NCBI GenBank assembly: GCA_035512775.1
Contig: DATKDI010000048.1
Coordinates: 27,425-91,424, forward strand
Source of the DNA: JAJNBA01 sp035512775
GTDB taxonomy: Bacteria > Actinomycetota > UBA4738 > HRBIN12
Reading direction: 5' to 3'
DNA length: 64,000 nt
Positions within the stretch are counted from its first letter, which is position 1. Each line of letters begins with the position of its first letter. The position numbers and the translations under genes are program-made. Below, in pieces: positions 6,928 to 15,604 of the stretch. The notes under the pieces are model-generated. The model had not been told where the DNA came from. It was given only the letters and a program-made list of their open reading frames with translations, and ran no database searches.

Positions 6928-9900
6928 TCACATTCGGGAACGGACAAGCCGGGCTCGCTCGGTAGCTGGAACGATGCCCTTCGCTTCGTAGAGGTGGATA
7001 GCCTCATCGATCAACGGAGCAGCGTTCGCGAGCGCGCCAGAAAGCGTTACGACCTCCGCAAAATCCATCAGCGCGTCCGCTTGCATCACGACGTAGTCGG
7101 TAGACCGGCTCACGGCGACCGCTTCGCGGCCGAGCGCTGCCGCCTGCTCCGACTCTCCCCTGCTCGCGAGCACCTTCGCCTGTGCGCTCCGCCACAGGAT
7201 CTGGGAGGCACGGTCGTCTGTGGCGGCCGCCTCTCTGCATATCCTGGTGAACCGCTCAGCCTCGTCTATCCGCCGCAGGGCGACCAAGGCCTGGGCGAGA
7301 TAGCCGGCATCGGTCGACCGCACGGTCCGCTCTCCCATCCGATCGAGGGCTTCGTACTCTTGTCGGATGAGGCGCTCGGCGGCGAAGGGGTCGTCCGCGA
7401 GCAGCTCCACGAAGTACCCGGCTCGGCCCATCAAAAGGTATGGGCTCGGCGCCAGCCCAAGGTCGAGGCGGACCGATTCGCCCTGATCAAGTAGCGCCCG
7501 AGCTCCAACGAAATCCCCCAACATGCCTTGCAATACCCCGAGGTGCATCTGCGCGGCAAGGTGGATGCGACGGTGTTTCCCCATCTCGTCGATCACTAGC
7601 TCGGTCCGCTCGATGTCAGCCCTGACGGGCAACGGTCCCCGGAGTGCGACGTCCGAGAGCAGCGCCGCGAAAAGCTCGCCCAGCTGTCCGACCGCGTCTG
7701 CTGCACGGGCATGGTGGATCGCTCGTTCCAGTGCGTCCGACATCGCACTGGCCCGGCCGACCATGTGCTCGGTCAGGGCGTGCAGGCGCCACGCCTCACT
7801 CAAACCCAGGTCGTCTCCGAGCGCCTCGAAAAAGGGGAGCGCCGCTTCCACCGCGCGCTGGGCTTCCGCCGTCGATTCCTCCGGGTCGGTGCGCATCCGG
7901 AGGTTCGACCGGCCGATGGTCGCCCGCAGCTCGACTTGACGATCTCCAGTCTCGCGTCCGACCGCGATCGCCTCAGCGAAGACAGACTCCGCCCGGTTCA
8001 AGTCCCCCCCGAGATCAAGCGCGGCACCTAGATCCGGCAACACCCGCGATCGGCTCGGATCATCATCCGGCAGGAGCGCCACCGTCCGATCGAGCAGGTT
8101 GACCGCCGCCCGCACATCACCGCGACCGAGCGCCCTGCGTCCCGCAGCACCGAGCTTCTCGCCCGCTCGGCGCCCCAACTCGACGGCCCGTTCGTCGAGC
8201 GGCCCGAGATCCGCCCGGAAGCGCTGCGACTGCTCGAGGTGGTAGCCGATGATCTCCTCGTACTCGTTGGGCCGGTCGCTCGTGACCCGTTCCATCCAGG
8301 CGGCCAGCCGTTCATGCAGCTCGGCCCTGATCGCCTTGGACATACTTTGGTACGCCGCGTCCCGGATCAGCAGATGGCGGAAGCGGAACGAGTCATCCCC
8401 AGCGAACTCCGACCGGTCTGGCCGGATCAGCTCCTTGCGCACCAACGTCATGAGGTGCGTCGACAACCCGCTACGTTCCTCCGGCGGGGTGAGCTCAAGG
8501 ACGGAGCCTCGATGGAACACCTTGCCTTCGACCGAGCCTCGTTCGAGAACAGCGCGCTCCGCAGGTAGGAGGAGGTCGAGACGCGCGGCGAGGAGAGCCT
8601 GAATGGTCGGGGGCACAGCCACGTCGTCGAGTTCCTTCGTGGGTATCCATCCCTCGCTCTCCTGACGAAGATGCCCCTCGTCGATGAGCATCGCGATCAT
8701 CTCCTCAACGAACAGCGGGTTGCCCTCGGCCGCGTCTGCGATCCTTGATCGCACGTCCCCGGTAAGCTCGGTTCGGCCGAGCAGGTTCTCCATGAGGATC
8801 CGGCATTCCGAGCCGCTCAGTGGCTCGAGGAGCGTGGTGCTGGCATTGAGCTTGCCACCGGCCCAACCGGATCGTCGGTCCAGCAGCTCGGGTCGGGCCA
8901 TGCAGAGCAGTAGGATCGGAGCGTCTCGCGACCAGTCGGCAACGTGCTCGATGAGGTCGAGGAGCGTTGGCTCTCCCCAGTGGATGTCGTCGAACACCAC
9001 CACGACCGGCTCACGCCGGGCGAGCGCTTCCAGGAGCTTGCGCACGGCCCAGAACGTCTCTTCGGGCGACGCGACGACGCCTGTCGATCCGAAGACCTGG
9101 TCCAGCCGATCGGCGACGACATCTGCGTTCGGTTCGGATCCCAGGGCCGTCTTCACGCGGGCGCGCGTCTCTTCGGATGCCGAGGAGTCGACCGCTCCCA
9201 CCGCCTGCCGGACGATCTCCGCCACCGGCCGGAACGTGATGCCCTCTCCGTAGGGGAGACATCGCCCGCGTAAGGTAGTGCATCCTGCACCGACGTCCTT
9301 GAGGAACTCGAACACGAGCCGCGACTTACCGACCCCCGCGGCACCGAGGACCGTGGTGAGCTGGCACGAGCGGTCTTGGACGGCGCGATCGAAAGCCCAT
9401 CGCAGGAGCATCCGTTCTGGCTCCCGCCCCACCATGGGAGAGCCCATCCGAGGAACCGGCTGATCGGGCGTGGCGCGCACAGACGTGAGACTGAAGGCCT
9501 GGAGCTGGTCGCTCTTGCCCTTCACGAAGAGTGGATCGACGGGCTCCGCCGATACGGAATCCCTGACGAGCCGATACGTCGTTTCGCCCATGAGGATCTG
9601 GCCGGGTTGGGCAGCCTGCTCCAAGCGTGCGGCAACGTTCACAGCGTCTCCGGTGACGAGGCCTTCGGTCGCGGGCCGCATGCCGACGAGCACTTCGCCT
9701 GTGTTCACCCCCGTCCGGATCTGGATGCTCACGCCACGCTCGGCCTGAAGCTCCTCGTTCAGCCCGACGAGGGCCTTCTCCATCGCGTCCGCCGCCCGCA
9801 CGGCACGAAGGGCGTCGTCCTCGTGCAGCATGGGCACGCCGAAGACCGCCATGACCGCGTCCCCGATGAACTTCTCGACGGTTCCCCCGTGATGCTCGAT

Positions 9901-10125
9901 CACCGAACGCATCTCCTCGAAGTACCGCCCCATGACTTTGCTCAACGATTCTGGATCCAGGCGCTCGCCCAGCGCGGTCGAGCCGGTCACGTCACAGAAG
10001 ACGACGGTGACGGTCTTGCGGGACTCACGAGGCAGATGTGTCGTGCCTGGGAGTTCTGCGGCGCACGCCATGCAGAAACGGGCGTCATCCGGATTCTCCC
10101 GACCGCAGCTCGTGCAGACGTGCAC
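6928..10125 (-). CDS. Zinc-ribbon / class III adenylate cyclase / AAA ATPase / TPR regulator
   Basis: A 1065-residue multidomain protein. A zinc ribbon with Cys4, Cys7, Cys18 and Cys21 opens it. Residues about 38-215 are a class III nucleotide cyclase domain (VTVVFCDVTGSTALGERLD, EKFIGDAVMAVFGVP, GVNTGEVLVG, TGDAVNVAARLE), retaining both metal-binding Asp residues. Residues about 235-500 form an AAA/STAND ATPase with Walker A LGAAGVGKSR and Walker B VVVFDDIHWGEP. The remaining 500 residues are helical TPR-like repeats. Such cyclase-ATPase-TPR proteins are common in actinobacteria; their signals are mostly unknown. It lies inside the putative tRNA-Leu element, with 276 bases of non-coding DNA separating it from the tRNA. 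The product nucleotide cannot be read from sequence with confidence. Confidence 0.92.
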   Translation of the reverse strand: MHVCTSCGRENPDDARFCMACAAELPGTTHLPRESRKTVTVVFCDVTGSTALGERLDPESLSKVMGRYFEEMRSVIEHHGGTVEKFIGDAVMAVFGVPMLHEDDALRAVRAADAMEKALVGLNEELQAERGVSIQIRTGVNTGEVLVGMRPATEGLVTGDAVNVAARLEQAAQPGQILMGETTYRLVRDSVSAEPVDPLFVKGKSDQLQAFSLTSVRATPDQPVPRMGSPMVGREPERMLLRWAFDRAVQDRSCQLTTVLGAAGVGKSRLVFEFLKDVGAGCTTLRGRCLPYGEGITFRPVAEIVRQAVGAVDSSASEETRARVKTALGSEPNADVVADRLDQVFGSTGVVASPEETFWAVRKLLEALARREPVVVVFDDIHWGEPTLLDLIEHVADWSRDAPILLLCMARPELLDRRSGWAGGKLNASTTLLEPLSGSECRILMENLLGRTELTGDVRSRIADAAEGNPLFVEEMIAMLIDEGHLRQESEGWIPTKELDDVAVPPTIQALLAARLDLLLPAERAVLERGSVEGKVFHRGSVLELTPPEERSGLSTHLMTLVRKELIRPDRSEFAGDDSFRFRHLLIRDAAYQSMSKAIRAELHERLAAWMERVTSDRPNEYEEIIGYHLEQSQRFRADLGPLDERAVELGRRAGEKLGAAGRRALGRGDVRAAVNLLDRTVALLPDDDPSRSRVLPDLGAALDLGGDLNRAESVFAEAIAVGRETGDRQVELRATIGRSNLRMRTDPEESTAEAQRAVEAALPFFEALGDDLGLSEAWRLHALTEHMVGRASAMSDALERAIHHARAADAVGQLGELFAALLSDVALRGPLPVRADIERTELVIDEMGKHRRIHLAAQMHLGVLQGMLGDFVGARALLDQGESVRLDLGLAPSPYLLMGRAGYFVELLADDPFAAERLIRQEYEALDRMGERTVRSTDAGYLAQALVALRRIDEAERFTRICREAAATDDRASQILWRSAQAKVLASRGESEQAAALGREAVAVSRSTDYVVMQADALMDFAEVVTLSGALANAAPLIDEAIHLYEAKGIVPATERARLVRSRM

Positions 10126-10368
10126 GAGCGAAGAGTAGGCGCTCCGCTACGCGGTCGCTACGGTCGAGACGAACGACGCGTCTTGCTCCGCATGTCCCGA
10201 TGTCCCAGGCGCCTCCCCGGCGCCACCCAGACAAGAATCAAGGCTGTCCTGAAAAGCGCCCGCAGGTCCGGATGGCGTTACCAAGTCCGGACCGACCTCT
10301 ACTCGCTACACTCGAACGCGCTGGTGATGACCTCGGTGGCGATTTCTGCCAGGTTTTCTACCGGCCCG

Positions 10369-10441
10369 GTGGAGGTAGCTCAGTCGGTAGAGCACGCGGC
10401 TGAAAACCGCGGTGTCGGCGGTTCGATTCCGCCCCTCCCCA
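10369..10441 (+). tRNA. tRNA-Phe (anticodon GAA)
   Basis: A 73-base cloverleaf. The D stem GCTC/GAGC, anticodon arm CGCGG-CTGAAAA-CCGCG (anticodon GAA) and T arm GGCGG-TTCGATT-CCGCC are all perfect. The acceptor GTGGAGG against CCTCCCC has one U-C mismatch at pair 2-71. CCA is not encoded. The 243 bases upstream, back to the divergent cyclase gene, hold no other feature I can support. A strong hairpin follows at 10459-10482. Confidence 0.9.
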
Positions 10442-10458
10442 CCCCGCCAGCGCGCAGA

Positions 10459-10482
10459 GGAGCGGCCCGGATGGGCCGCTCC
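10459..10482. terminator. Hairpin after tRNA-Phe, probable bidirectional terminator
   Basis: A perfect 10-bp stem, GGAGCGGCCC paired with GGGCCGCTCC, closes a GGAT tetraloop. It sits between tRNA-Phe and the convergent small secreted-protein gene that ends at 10502. No U-tract follows, which is usual for terminators in GC-rich actinobacteria. Confidence 0.65.
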
Positions 10483-10501
10483 GTCGCTGCATAGGCCGAC
10501 G

Positions 10502-10780
10502 CTAAGGACCTGTGACCTGACCGCCAGGGTTCGTGACGTTGGATGGGCACGGCAGTGGCCCGGCCGGTGAGAAGACCACCACACCGTCCGACGCCTCGGC
10601 GACGACTGCAGGCGCCTGGGCGTGGCAGTGGGCTTGGGCCCAGACATTCGAGATCGGCCCTGCCACCACCGGGACGTCCCGGCCCTTCGGCGTGACGGTC
10701 TGAGAGTGGGCTGCAGCGGGGAGCGCGACTCCGAGCGGCAGCACAGCACCGGCAACCGCCACGAGGATCAGTCTCTTCAT
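10502..10780 (-). CDS. Small secreted protein of unknown function
   Basis: A 92-residue protein that begins MKRLILVAVAGAVLPLG and continues with a hydrophobic core and ALPAAAHS, a convincing Sec signal peptide with cleavage after AHS or AAA. The mature part is only about 65 residues, contains two Cys that could pair, and shows no domain I recognise. The ATG at 10780 was chosen because GGAAGGAA lies 5-12 bases upstream and because it places the signal peptide at the N-terminus. It converges on tRNA-Phe and diverges from the LuxR-type gene at 10882. Confidence 0.7.
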   Translation of the reverse strand: MKRLILVAVAGAVLPLGVALPAAAHSQTVTPKGRDVPVVAGPISNVWAQAHCHAQAPAVVAEASDGVVVFSPAGPLPCPSNVTNPGGQVTGP

Positions 10781-10881
10781 CGTTCCTTCCTTCCGGATCG
10801 GTGGATGTCTCCGAGTCGATACGAGGGTCGCGCGGCCCCTCGATTGTGTCCATTCGCCTTTCCGCGTATGTTCGCGACGCG

Positions 10882-11873
10882 ATGGCGCACCTGCGGAGGA
10901 AGGATCTCGAGGCGATGATCGGATTCCTCGTGGACGCGTCGTCGATCGATGGACCCCCCCCTTCACGCGCGAGCTCCTCGATCGACTGGCGGACCTCGTG
11001 GGCTGCGACTACGCCACGTACAACGAATTCGACTTCGCGCGTCGTGAGGTCATCGCGTATCTCCCGTGCTCAGCCGAGTCGGAAGATCTCGAGATGACCG
11101 ACACGGATTGGAACGAACTCGTAGCCGAGCTGGCCATCGATCGAGACGTCCAGCGAGACGGCATCGTGACGACGTCCGACCACTTCTCCCGCGAACGCCG
11201 CAGCGCCTTCGAGGCGGGTCCTTCCTACCACGCGGAGTTCGGGATCCTCGACACGATGTGCGTTCGGATCGGACCGCCCGGCGCTCGAGTCGTGCTGAAC
11301 AGGTGTGACCGGGACTTCGATCGGCGTGACCGTCTACTGATGCACGAGCTGCAGCCACACCTCTTCGGGCTCTGGGAGGCAGGATCGATCAGGCGGAGGC
11401 TCCGAGCGGCTCTCGCCGCCCTCGATCATCAGGATGCGGAGGGTGTGGTCTTCGTCAGCGATCGTGGCGATGTCGAGTTCGCCTCTGCCTCGGCCAGACG
11501 GCTCCTCCGGACGCACCTCGGAGGAGGAACGGCGCCATTGCCCGCGGCGATCGCGACGTGGCGTGAGAACGGACATGACGTACCCCTCGTCATCCCTTCG
11601 AGTGGCACGAGGCTCGTCGTTCGGGCGGCGGACGGAGGATCCACGCTCCTGTTGACCGAGGAGGCCGCCGGCCTGGCGCTCCTAACCCCACGCGAGCGGG
11701 AGGTCGTGCGGTGCGTCGCCGCCGGCCTCTCGAACGAAGAGATCGCCCAACGGCTCTGGATCGAGGTGCCGACCGTGCGCAAGCACCTCGAGCACGTCTA
11801 CGGCAAGCTCGGCGTTCGGAGCCGGACGGCCGCGGTCGCGAAGCTCCGGCTCGCTTCGGGGGAGACGGCCTAG
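10882..11873 (+). pseudogene. LuxR-family transcriptional regulator, split by a frameshift in a C8 tract
   Basis: The start ATG at 10882 opens MAHLRRKDLEAMIGFLVDA in one frame. After the run of eight C at 10954-10961 the sensible continuation FTRELLDRLADLVGCDYATY is in another frame. A ninth C would join them in a pattern (DGPPPFTREL) typical of this regulator family. The downstream part alone is open from GTG 10998 (291 residues). It ends in a LuxR-type HTH with LTPREREVVRCVAAGLSNEE and TVRKHLEHVYGKLGVRSR. The middle region resembles a small-molecule sensor domain of unknown ligand. A truncated protein from GTG 10998 could still bind DNA. A sequencing error in the homopolymer is an equally good explanation. 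Confidence 0.75.
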
Positions 11874-12103
11874 TTCAGGAGCTCGTGGCCGCGGATCTCG
11901 GCCCAGTGGGACAGGACGCCCTGGTAGATCTCGGCCGAGCGCGGGAGCTCGTGTCGCTCCAACGCCTCGAGCGCCAGGCCGAGCTCGCGCACGCTCCGGT
12001 CATCGTCCAGCTCGTCCCAGGTGAGGAAGTCGCACAGGCTCCCGTAGTCGAGCTCGACGAGCGAGCGGGGATCGAGCAGCGAGATCCACTCGTGGAGGTC
12101 CAT
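11870..12103 (-). CDS. Hypothetical 77-residue protein
   Basis: A short acidic protein beginning MDLHEWISLLDPRSLVELDY, rich in Leu, Glu and Asp and predicted to be all-helical. There is no signal peptide, membrane segment or motif I recognise. Its stop overlaps the end of the LuxR-type gene by 4 bases on the opposite strand. Codon use looks normal for the window, with G/C in most third positions, which supports a real gene. The 178 bases upstream hold nothing I can name. Confidence is limited by the short length. Confidence 0.5.
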   Translation of the reverse strand: MDLHEWISLLDPRSLVELDYGSLCDFLTWDELDDDRSVRELGLALEALERHELPRSAEIYQGVLSHWAEIRGHELLN

Positions 12104-12281
12104 CAGGAGGTTGCGCTGCGGCTGTTGGAGGCGCGCGCGCGAGGTCTCTCAGGTTGTCTTGGCGCGGCAGCCCTTCAAGGGAGCCGCCGCCGCATAGCAT
12201 CGTCCGTTGCCTCATTCATCGCGCCCGCATCGTCGCACGACTGCCTCAGCGGCGGCGACCCGGCCCCGCACGACATCGTGA

Positions 12282-13012
12282 CTACACGCCAGCGACGTAC
12301 TCGGCCATCCGGCGATTCCGCGACTGGACGAAGCTGATCCCCTTCTCGCGGTACTTCTGATACTCCTCGACAGTGCGGGCGAACGGAGATTCGCTGAAGT
12401 CCTGGAACTCAATCAGGAACTCAACTCGCGAGGCATCTTCGGACACGAGGTCTTGCAGGAGGAAGAAGTCGGTGTATCCCTTGAAGTCCTCGAACAGCGC
12501 GAAGAAGCTCGCATAGCGGGCGAGCGTCTCTTCCAGCGGGCTGGTCTTTCCCAGCGGGCTGGTCTCTCCCAGGTAGTACCGGCGTATGCACTCCAGCGTC
12601 AGGTCAAAGCGGTCGGCGATCGTTGGGTTCAACCCTCGCGCTTGGTTTATCGTTGGCTTGCTGCCGATCGGGAACATGACCTTGCCGCCGATCTGGTGGG
12701 CGACGGTGAGGAAGTGCTCCTTCTCCTGCTCGGGAATCTGTGCTATCACCGCCTGCATCTCCGGCCACTTCCCAGGTCGACTCCAGGTCTGCATCGCCGA
12801 ATCGCTCGTGAGAGTGAATTCGCCTCGCGACGACGCGTGGTGTAGGCGGGGGGAACCTTTGGAGACGTTTAACTCGAATAGGTCACCGTGCGGCAGAGGC
12901 TTGCTCCAAAGACGCTTGGGTACTCCCTGAGCGTTGGACTGTCATGGTCAGGATCCTCGCCACCCTCGCTCCTAAAGTCGAACGTCGGATCAAACTTCAC
13001 TGCGTTAGCCAT
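12282..13012 (-). pseudogene. Protein of unknown function (DUF6994-like), split by a 1-nt frameshift
   Basis: From ATG 13012 the frame reads MANAVKFDPTFDFRSEGG and then SPTLREY. At about 12916-12922 the frame must shift by one base to continue as KRLWSKPLPHGDLFELNVS, GEFTLTSDSAMQTWSRP and INQARGLNPTIADRFDLTLE, running to the stop at 12282. I recall this pattern (FDFRS, LRxYHxxLWSKPLP, INxARG, RFDLTLECIRRYY) from an actinobacterial family listed as DUF6994; the name is from memory and should be verified. One base is missing in the CCC of the REY-P codons. The second half contains a short internal repeat (ETSPLGKTSPLEE). It may be a true pseudogene or an assembly error. The 266 bases upstream (13013-13278) hold no feature I can support. 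Confidence 0.7.
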
Positions 13013-13278
13013 GCTCCAGAGGCTAACGGCGAGCCGCGTCATGTACAGCATCCTTGCTCCCCACTGTGGTACGGCTAAGCCTTCTCCTCAGATAGGGTCA
13101 CGGCGAACGCCGCCCCCTAGCTGATCGACCGCTCCCGAGGCTGTCGCCCCAAGGAGGAATCTGGGCGTGCCGAAGCGTGATGGGTGCCTGCACCCCGGGT
13201 GGAGGTGTGTTCCCGCGCGAGAAGGTGCAGGTCGCCCCCCTTGGATAGGCGAGCCGACAGTGCCACCATCGCGGTGAC

Positions 13279-15360
13279 ATGAGGGGTTCACGCCTGGCGA
13301 TCGGGCTCGGAGGGCTCGTGGTCGTGCTGTGTCTCGTCGGGGTCGGTCTCGTGCTCGTGCGCGGCGAGCAGGGTCACTCGATGCTGTTGCTCGCGCTGGC
13401 ACTGGCGATCTCCGCCTACGGCGCGGTGGGCGCCCTCATCGCCTCCCAGGTCCCGAGGAACCCGGTGGGATGGCTCGTCGCGTCGGGCGCTCTCGCCGTC
13501 GCTCAGTTCCTCTTCGCCGAAGGGATCTCGGCCGGACCAGGGTCCCCCACCGGATGGTCTCGCCCTCTTGCCTGGCTAATCGTGCTCGTGCTCCCGGTCG
13601 CGCCTGCGTGCCTGATCCTCGCGCTGCTGTACTTCCCCGACGGGCGCCTAGCGAACCGCTGGTTCCGCCCCGTCGTGTGGGCGGTCGTCGGCGGCTCGCT
13701 CCTGCTGTTCCTCTCCCTCCTCGCCCATCCCGAGGAGTTCGGCTCCGAAGCGGGCCTCAGAGGCCTGGATTGGGCTCTCGGGCTCCCGCTCGTCGACAGC
13801 TACGTCGGCATCTGGGGCATGTCCATGCTTCTCGGTAGCATGGCCGTCCTCGCGTCACTCCTCGTGCGGAGTCGCAGGGGCTCGGAGGAGGATCGCCGGC
13901 CGCTGCGGTGGCTCCTTCGGATGCTGCTCGCCCTGGTCGCCCTGGTCGCGGTCGGATTCGGAGGGGGAGCCCTGCTCGTGGCCGTCACGGGAGATGCGAA
14001 CGACGCCTGGTTCGCGTTCATGTTCGTCTTCCTCGGTGGCGCGGCCATCGTGCTGTTCGGCATCCCGATGGCACTCACGGTCGGGGTCCTCAGGTACCGC
14101 GTCTACGAGATCGACCTCACGATCCGCAAGACGATCGTTGGGAGAGTCATGGTCGCCTACGTCGTCCTGGCGTTCGTCTTCATCGCGTCGGCACCGCTCT
14201 CGCTATCCGGCGCCTCGCTGGATCTGAGCCGAAGGCTTCCCGCGTGGATCGTGATCCCGATCCTCTTCCTAGGGATGAGCTTCGGCCCCGTCCGCAGGTG
14301 GGCGCGCCGGGGCGCCGACCGCATCCTCTATGGAGCGCGCGCGACGCCGTACGAGGTGCTCTCGGAGTTCGGAGAGCGCGTGGGCGAGACGTACTCGACC
14401 GAGGATGTTCTGCCACGGATGGCGCAGCTGCTCGCGGCGGGGACGGGGGCATCCGAGGCCCGTGTGTGGCTGCGCGTCGGTCGGGAGCTGCAGGACGTCG
14501 CGAGATGGCCCGAGGGCACGACCGAGGCAGAGGCGCGTCTGATGGCGGGCTCGGATCTTCCCTCGCTCCCAGACGGCGAGACATTCGCGGTCGTCCATCA
14601 GGGGGAGATGCTCGGAGCGCTCGCGATCACCGTGCCGCTCAACGACCCGATGAACCCCGCCAAGGATCGACTCGCCCGCGACCTCGCGTCGCAAGCTGGG
14701 CTCGTGCTTCGGAACGTTCGGCTCATCGAGGAGCTGAGGGCGTCCCGCCAGCGCCTCGTGGCTGCCCAGGACCATGAGCGAAGGCGCCTGGAGCGCAACA
14801 TCCACGACGGGGCCCAGCAGCAGCTGGTAGCGATCGCCGTGAAGCTCAAGCTCGCAGATGCGCTCGTAGGCAAGGACGAGGGACGGGCCCACGCGATGCT
14901 CGCGGGCCTCCAGGCCGAGGCGAACGAAGCCCTCGAGGATCTCCGCGATCTCGCCCGGGGGATCTACCCGCCGCTGCTGGCCGACCAGGGTCTGGAGGCG
15001 GCGCTCGATGCGCAGGCCCGCAGATCACCAGTGGCGGTCTCGGTCGAGCCCGACGGGATCGGCCGCTACCCCCAAGAGGTCGAGGCGGCCGTGTATTTCT
15101 GCTGCCTGGAGGCGCTCCAGAACATCGCGAAGTATGCGGAGGCCTCGGAGGTGACGGTTCGGCTCGAACAGCGTGATTCCCGGCTCCTGTTCTCGGTGAG
15201 GGACGACGGGGCCGGGTTCGACCCGATCGGAGTGAAGGAGGGCTCGGGTCTCACGAACATGCGGGACCGGCTCGAGGCGCTCGGCGGGGCCCTCGAGGTG
15301 ACGTCGAGCGCCGGGTCGGGCACGACGATCTCCGGCCTGATCCCGGTCGCGGCCACATGA
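13279..15360 (+). CDS. Membrane sensor histidine kinase, NarX/LiaS-like (HisKA_3)
   Basis: A 693-residue kinase. The N-terminal 290 residues contain about seven to eight membrane segments with the motif ASQVPRNPVGWLV. A GAF-like cytoplasmic domain follows (about 355-480). The dimerisation domain has ERRRLERNIHDGAQQQ with phospho-acceptor His509, typical of the HPK7 group that pairs with LuxR-type response regulators. The ATPase domain has ALQNIAKYAEA (N box), VRDDGAGFDP (G1) and GSGLTNMRDRLEALGG (G2). No response regulator is adjacent; the three LuxR-type regulators at 41.7-43.9 kb are far away. It overlaps the next, broken, kinase fragment by 4 bases. Confidence 0.92.
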   Translation: MRGSRLAIGLGGLVVVLCLVGVGLVLVRGEQGHSMLLLALALAISAYGAVGALIASQVPRNPVGWLVASGALAVAQFLFAEGISAGPGSPTGWSRPLAWLIVLVLPVAPACLILALLYFPDGRLANRWFRPVVWAVVGGSLLLFLSLLAHPEEFGSEAGLRGLDWALGLPLVDSYVGIWGMSMLLGSMAVLASLLVRSRRGSEEDRRPLRWLLRMLLALVALVAVGFGGGALLVAVTGDANDAWFAFMFVFLGGAAIVLFGIPMALTVGVLRYRVYEIDLTIRKTIVGRVMVAYVVLAFVFIASAPLSLSGASLDLSRRLPAWIVIPILFLGMSFGPVRRWARRGADRILYGARATPYEVLSEFGERVGETYSTEDVLPRMAQLLAAGTGASEARVWLRVGRELQDVARWPEGTTEAEARLMAGSDLPSLPDGETFAVVHQGEMLGALAITVPLNDPMNPAKDRLARDLASQAGLVLRNVRLIEELRASRQRLVAAQDHERRRLERNIHDGAQQQLVAIAVKLKLADALVGKDEGRAHAMLAGLQAEANEALEDLRDLARGIYPPLLADQGLEAALDAQARRSPVAVSVEPDGIGRYPQEVEAAVYFCCLEALQNIAKYAEASEVTVRLEQRDSRLLFSVRDDGAGFDPIGVKEGSGLTNMRDRLEALGGALEVTSSAGSGTTISGLIPVAAT

Positions 15361-15604
15361 ACGAGCGGGCCGCCGGGCGACTCGCCTGGGGCCTGTTCGG
15401 GTTGGCGATGGCTCTGGCCGCGGGCGCGGTCGTCTTCCTCATCCTCGGCTGGTCGACGGAGCCCCCGCCGGAGCCTTCGGCTTCCGCGGGTTCGGCATCG
15501 TCTTCGCGCTGGTCTTCTCCGCGACGGGCTCGGTGGTCGCATCGCGGCGTCCCGCCAACCCGATCAGGCGCCTTTGCAGAAGGGTCTTTTCCTCACGTGA
15601 CTGA
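15357..15604 (+). pseudogene. Truncated, frameshifted N-terminus of a second sensor kinase
   Basis: The ATG overlaps the TGA of the upstream kinase (ATGA), the normal arrangement for an operon partner. The frame encodes NERAAGRLAWGLFGLAMALA and STEPPPEP. The homologous continuation FGFRGFGIVFALVFSATG then VVASRRPANPI is one base out of frame from 15476. ASRRPANPI matches the membrane-domain motif ASQVPRNPV of the upstream kinase, so these are paralogous N-termini. After that motif the similarity stops and the frame ends at 15604. The gene is therefore both frameshifted and truncated, about 190 bases from the putative right attachment site. Confidence 0.65.
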
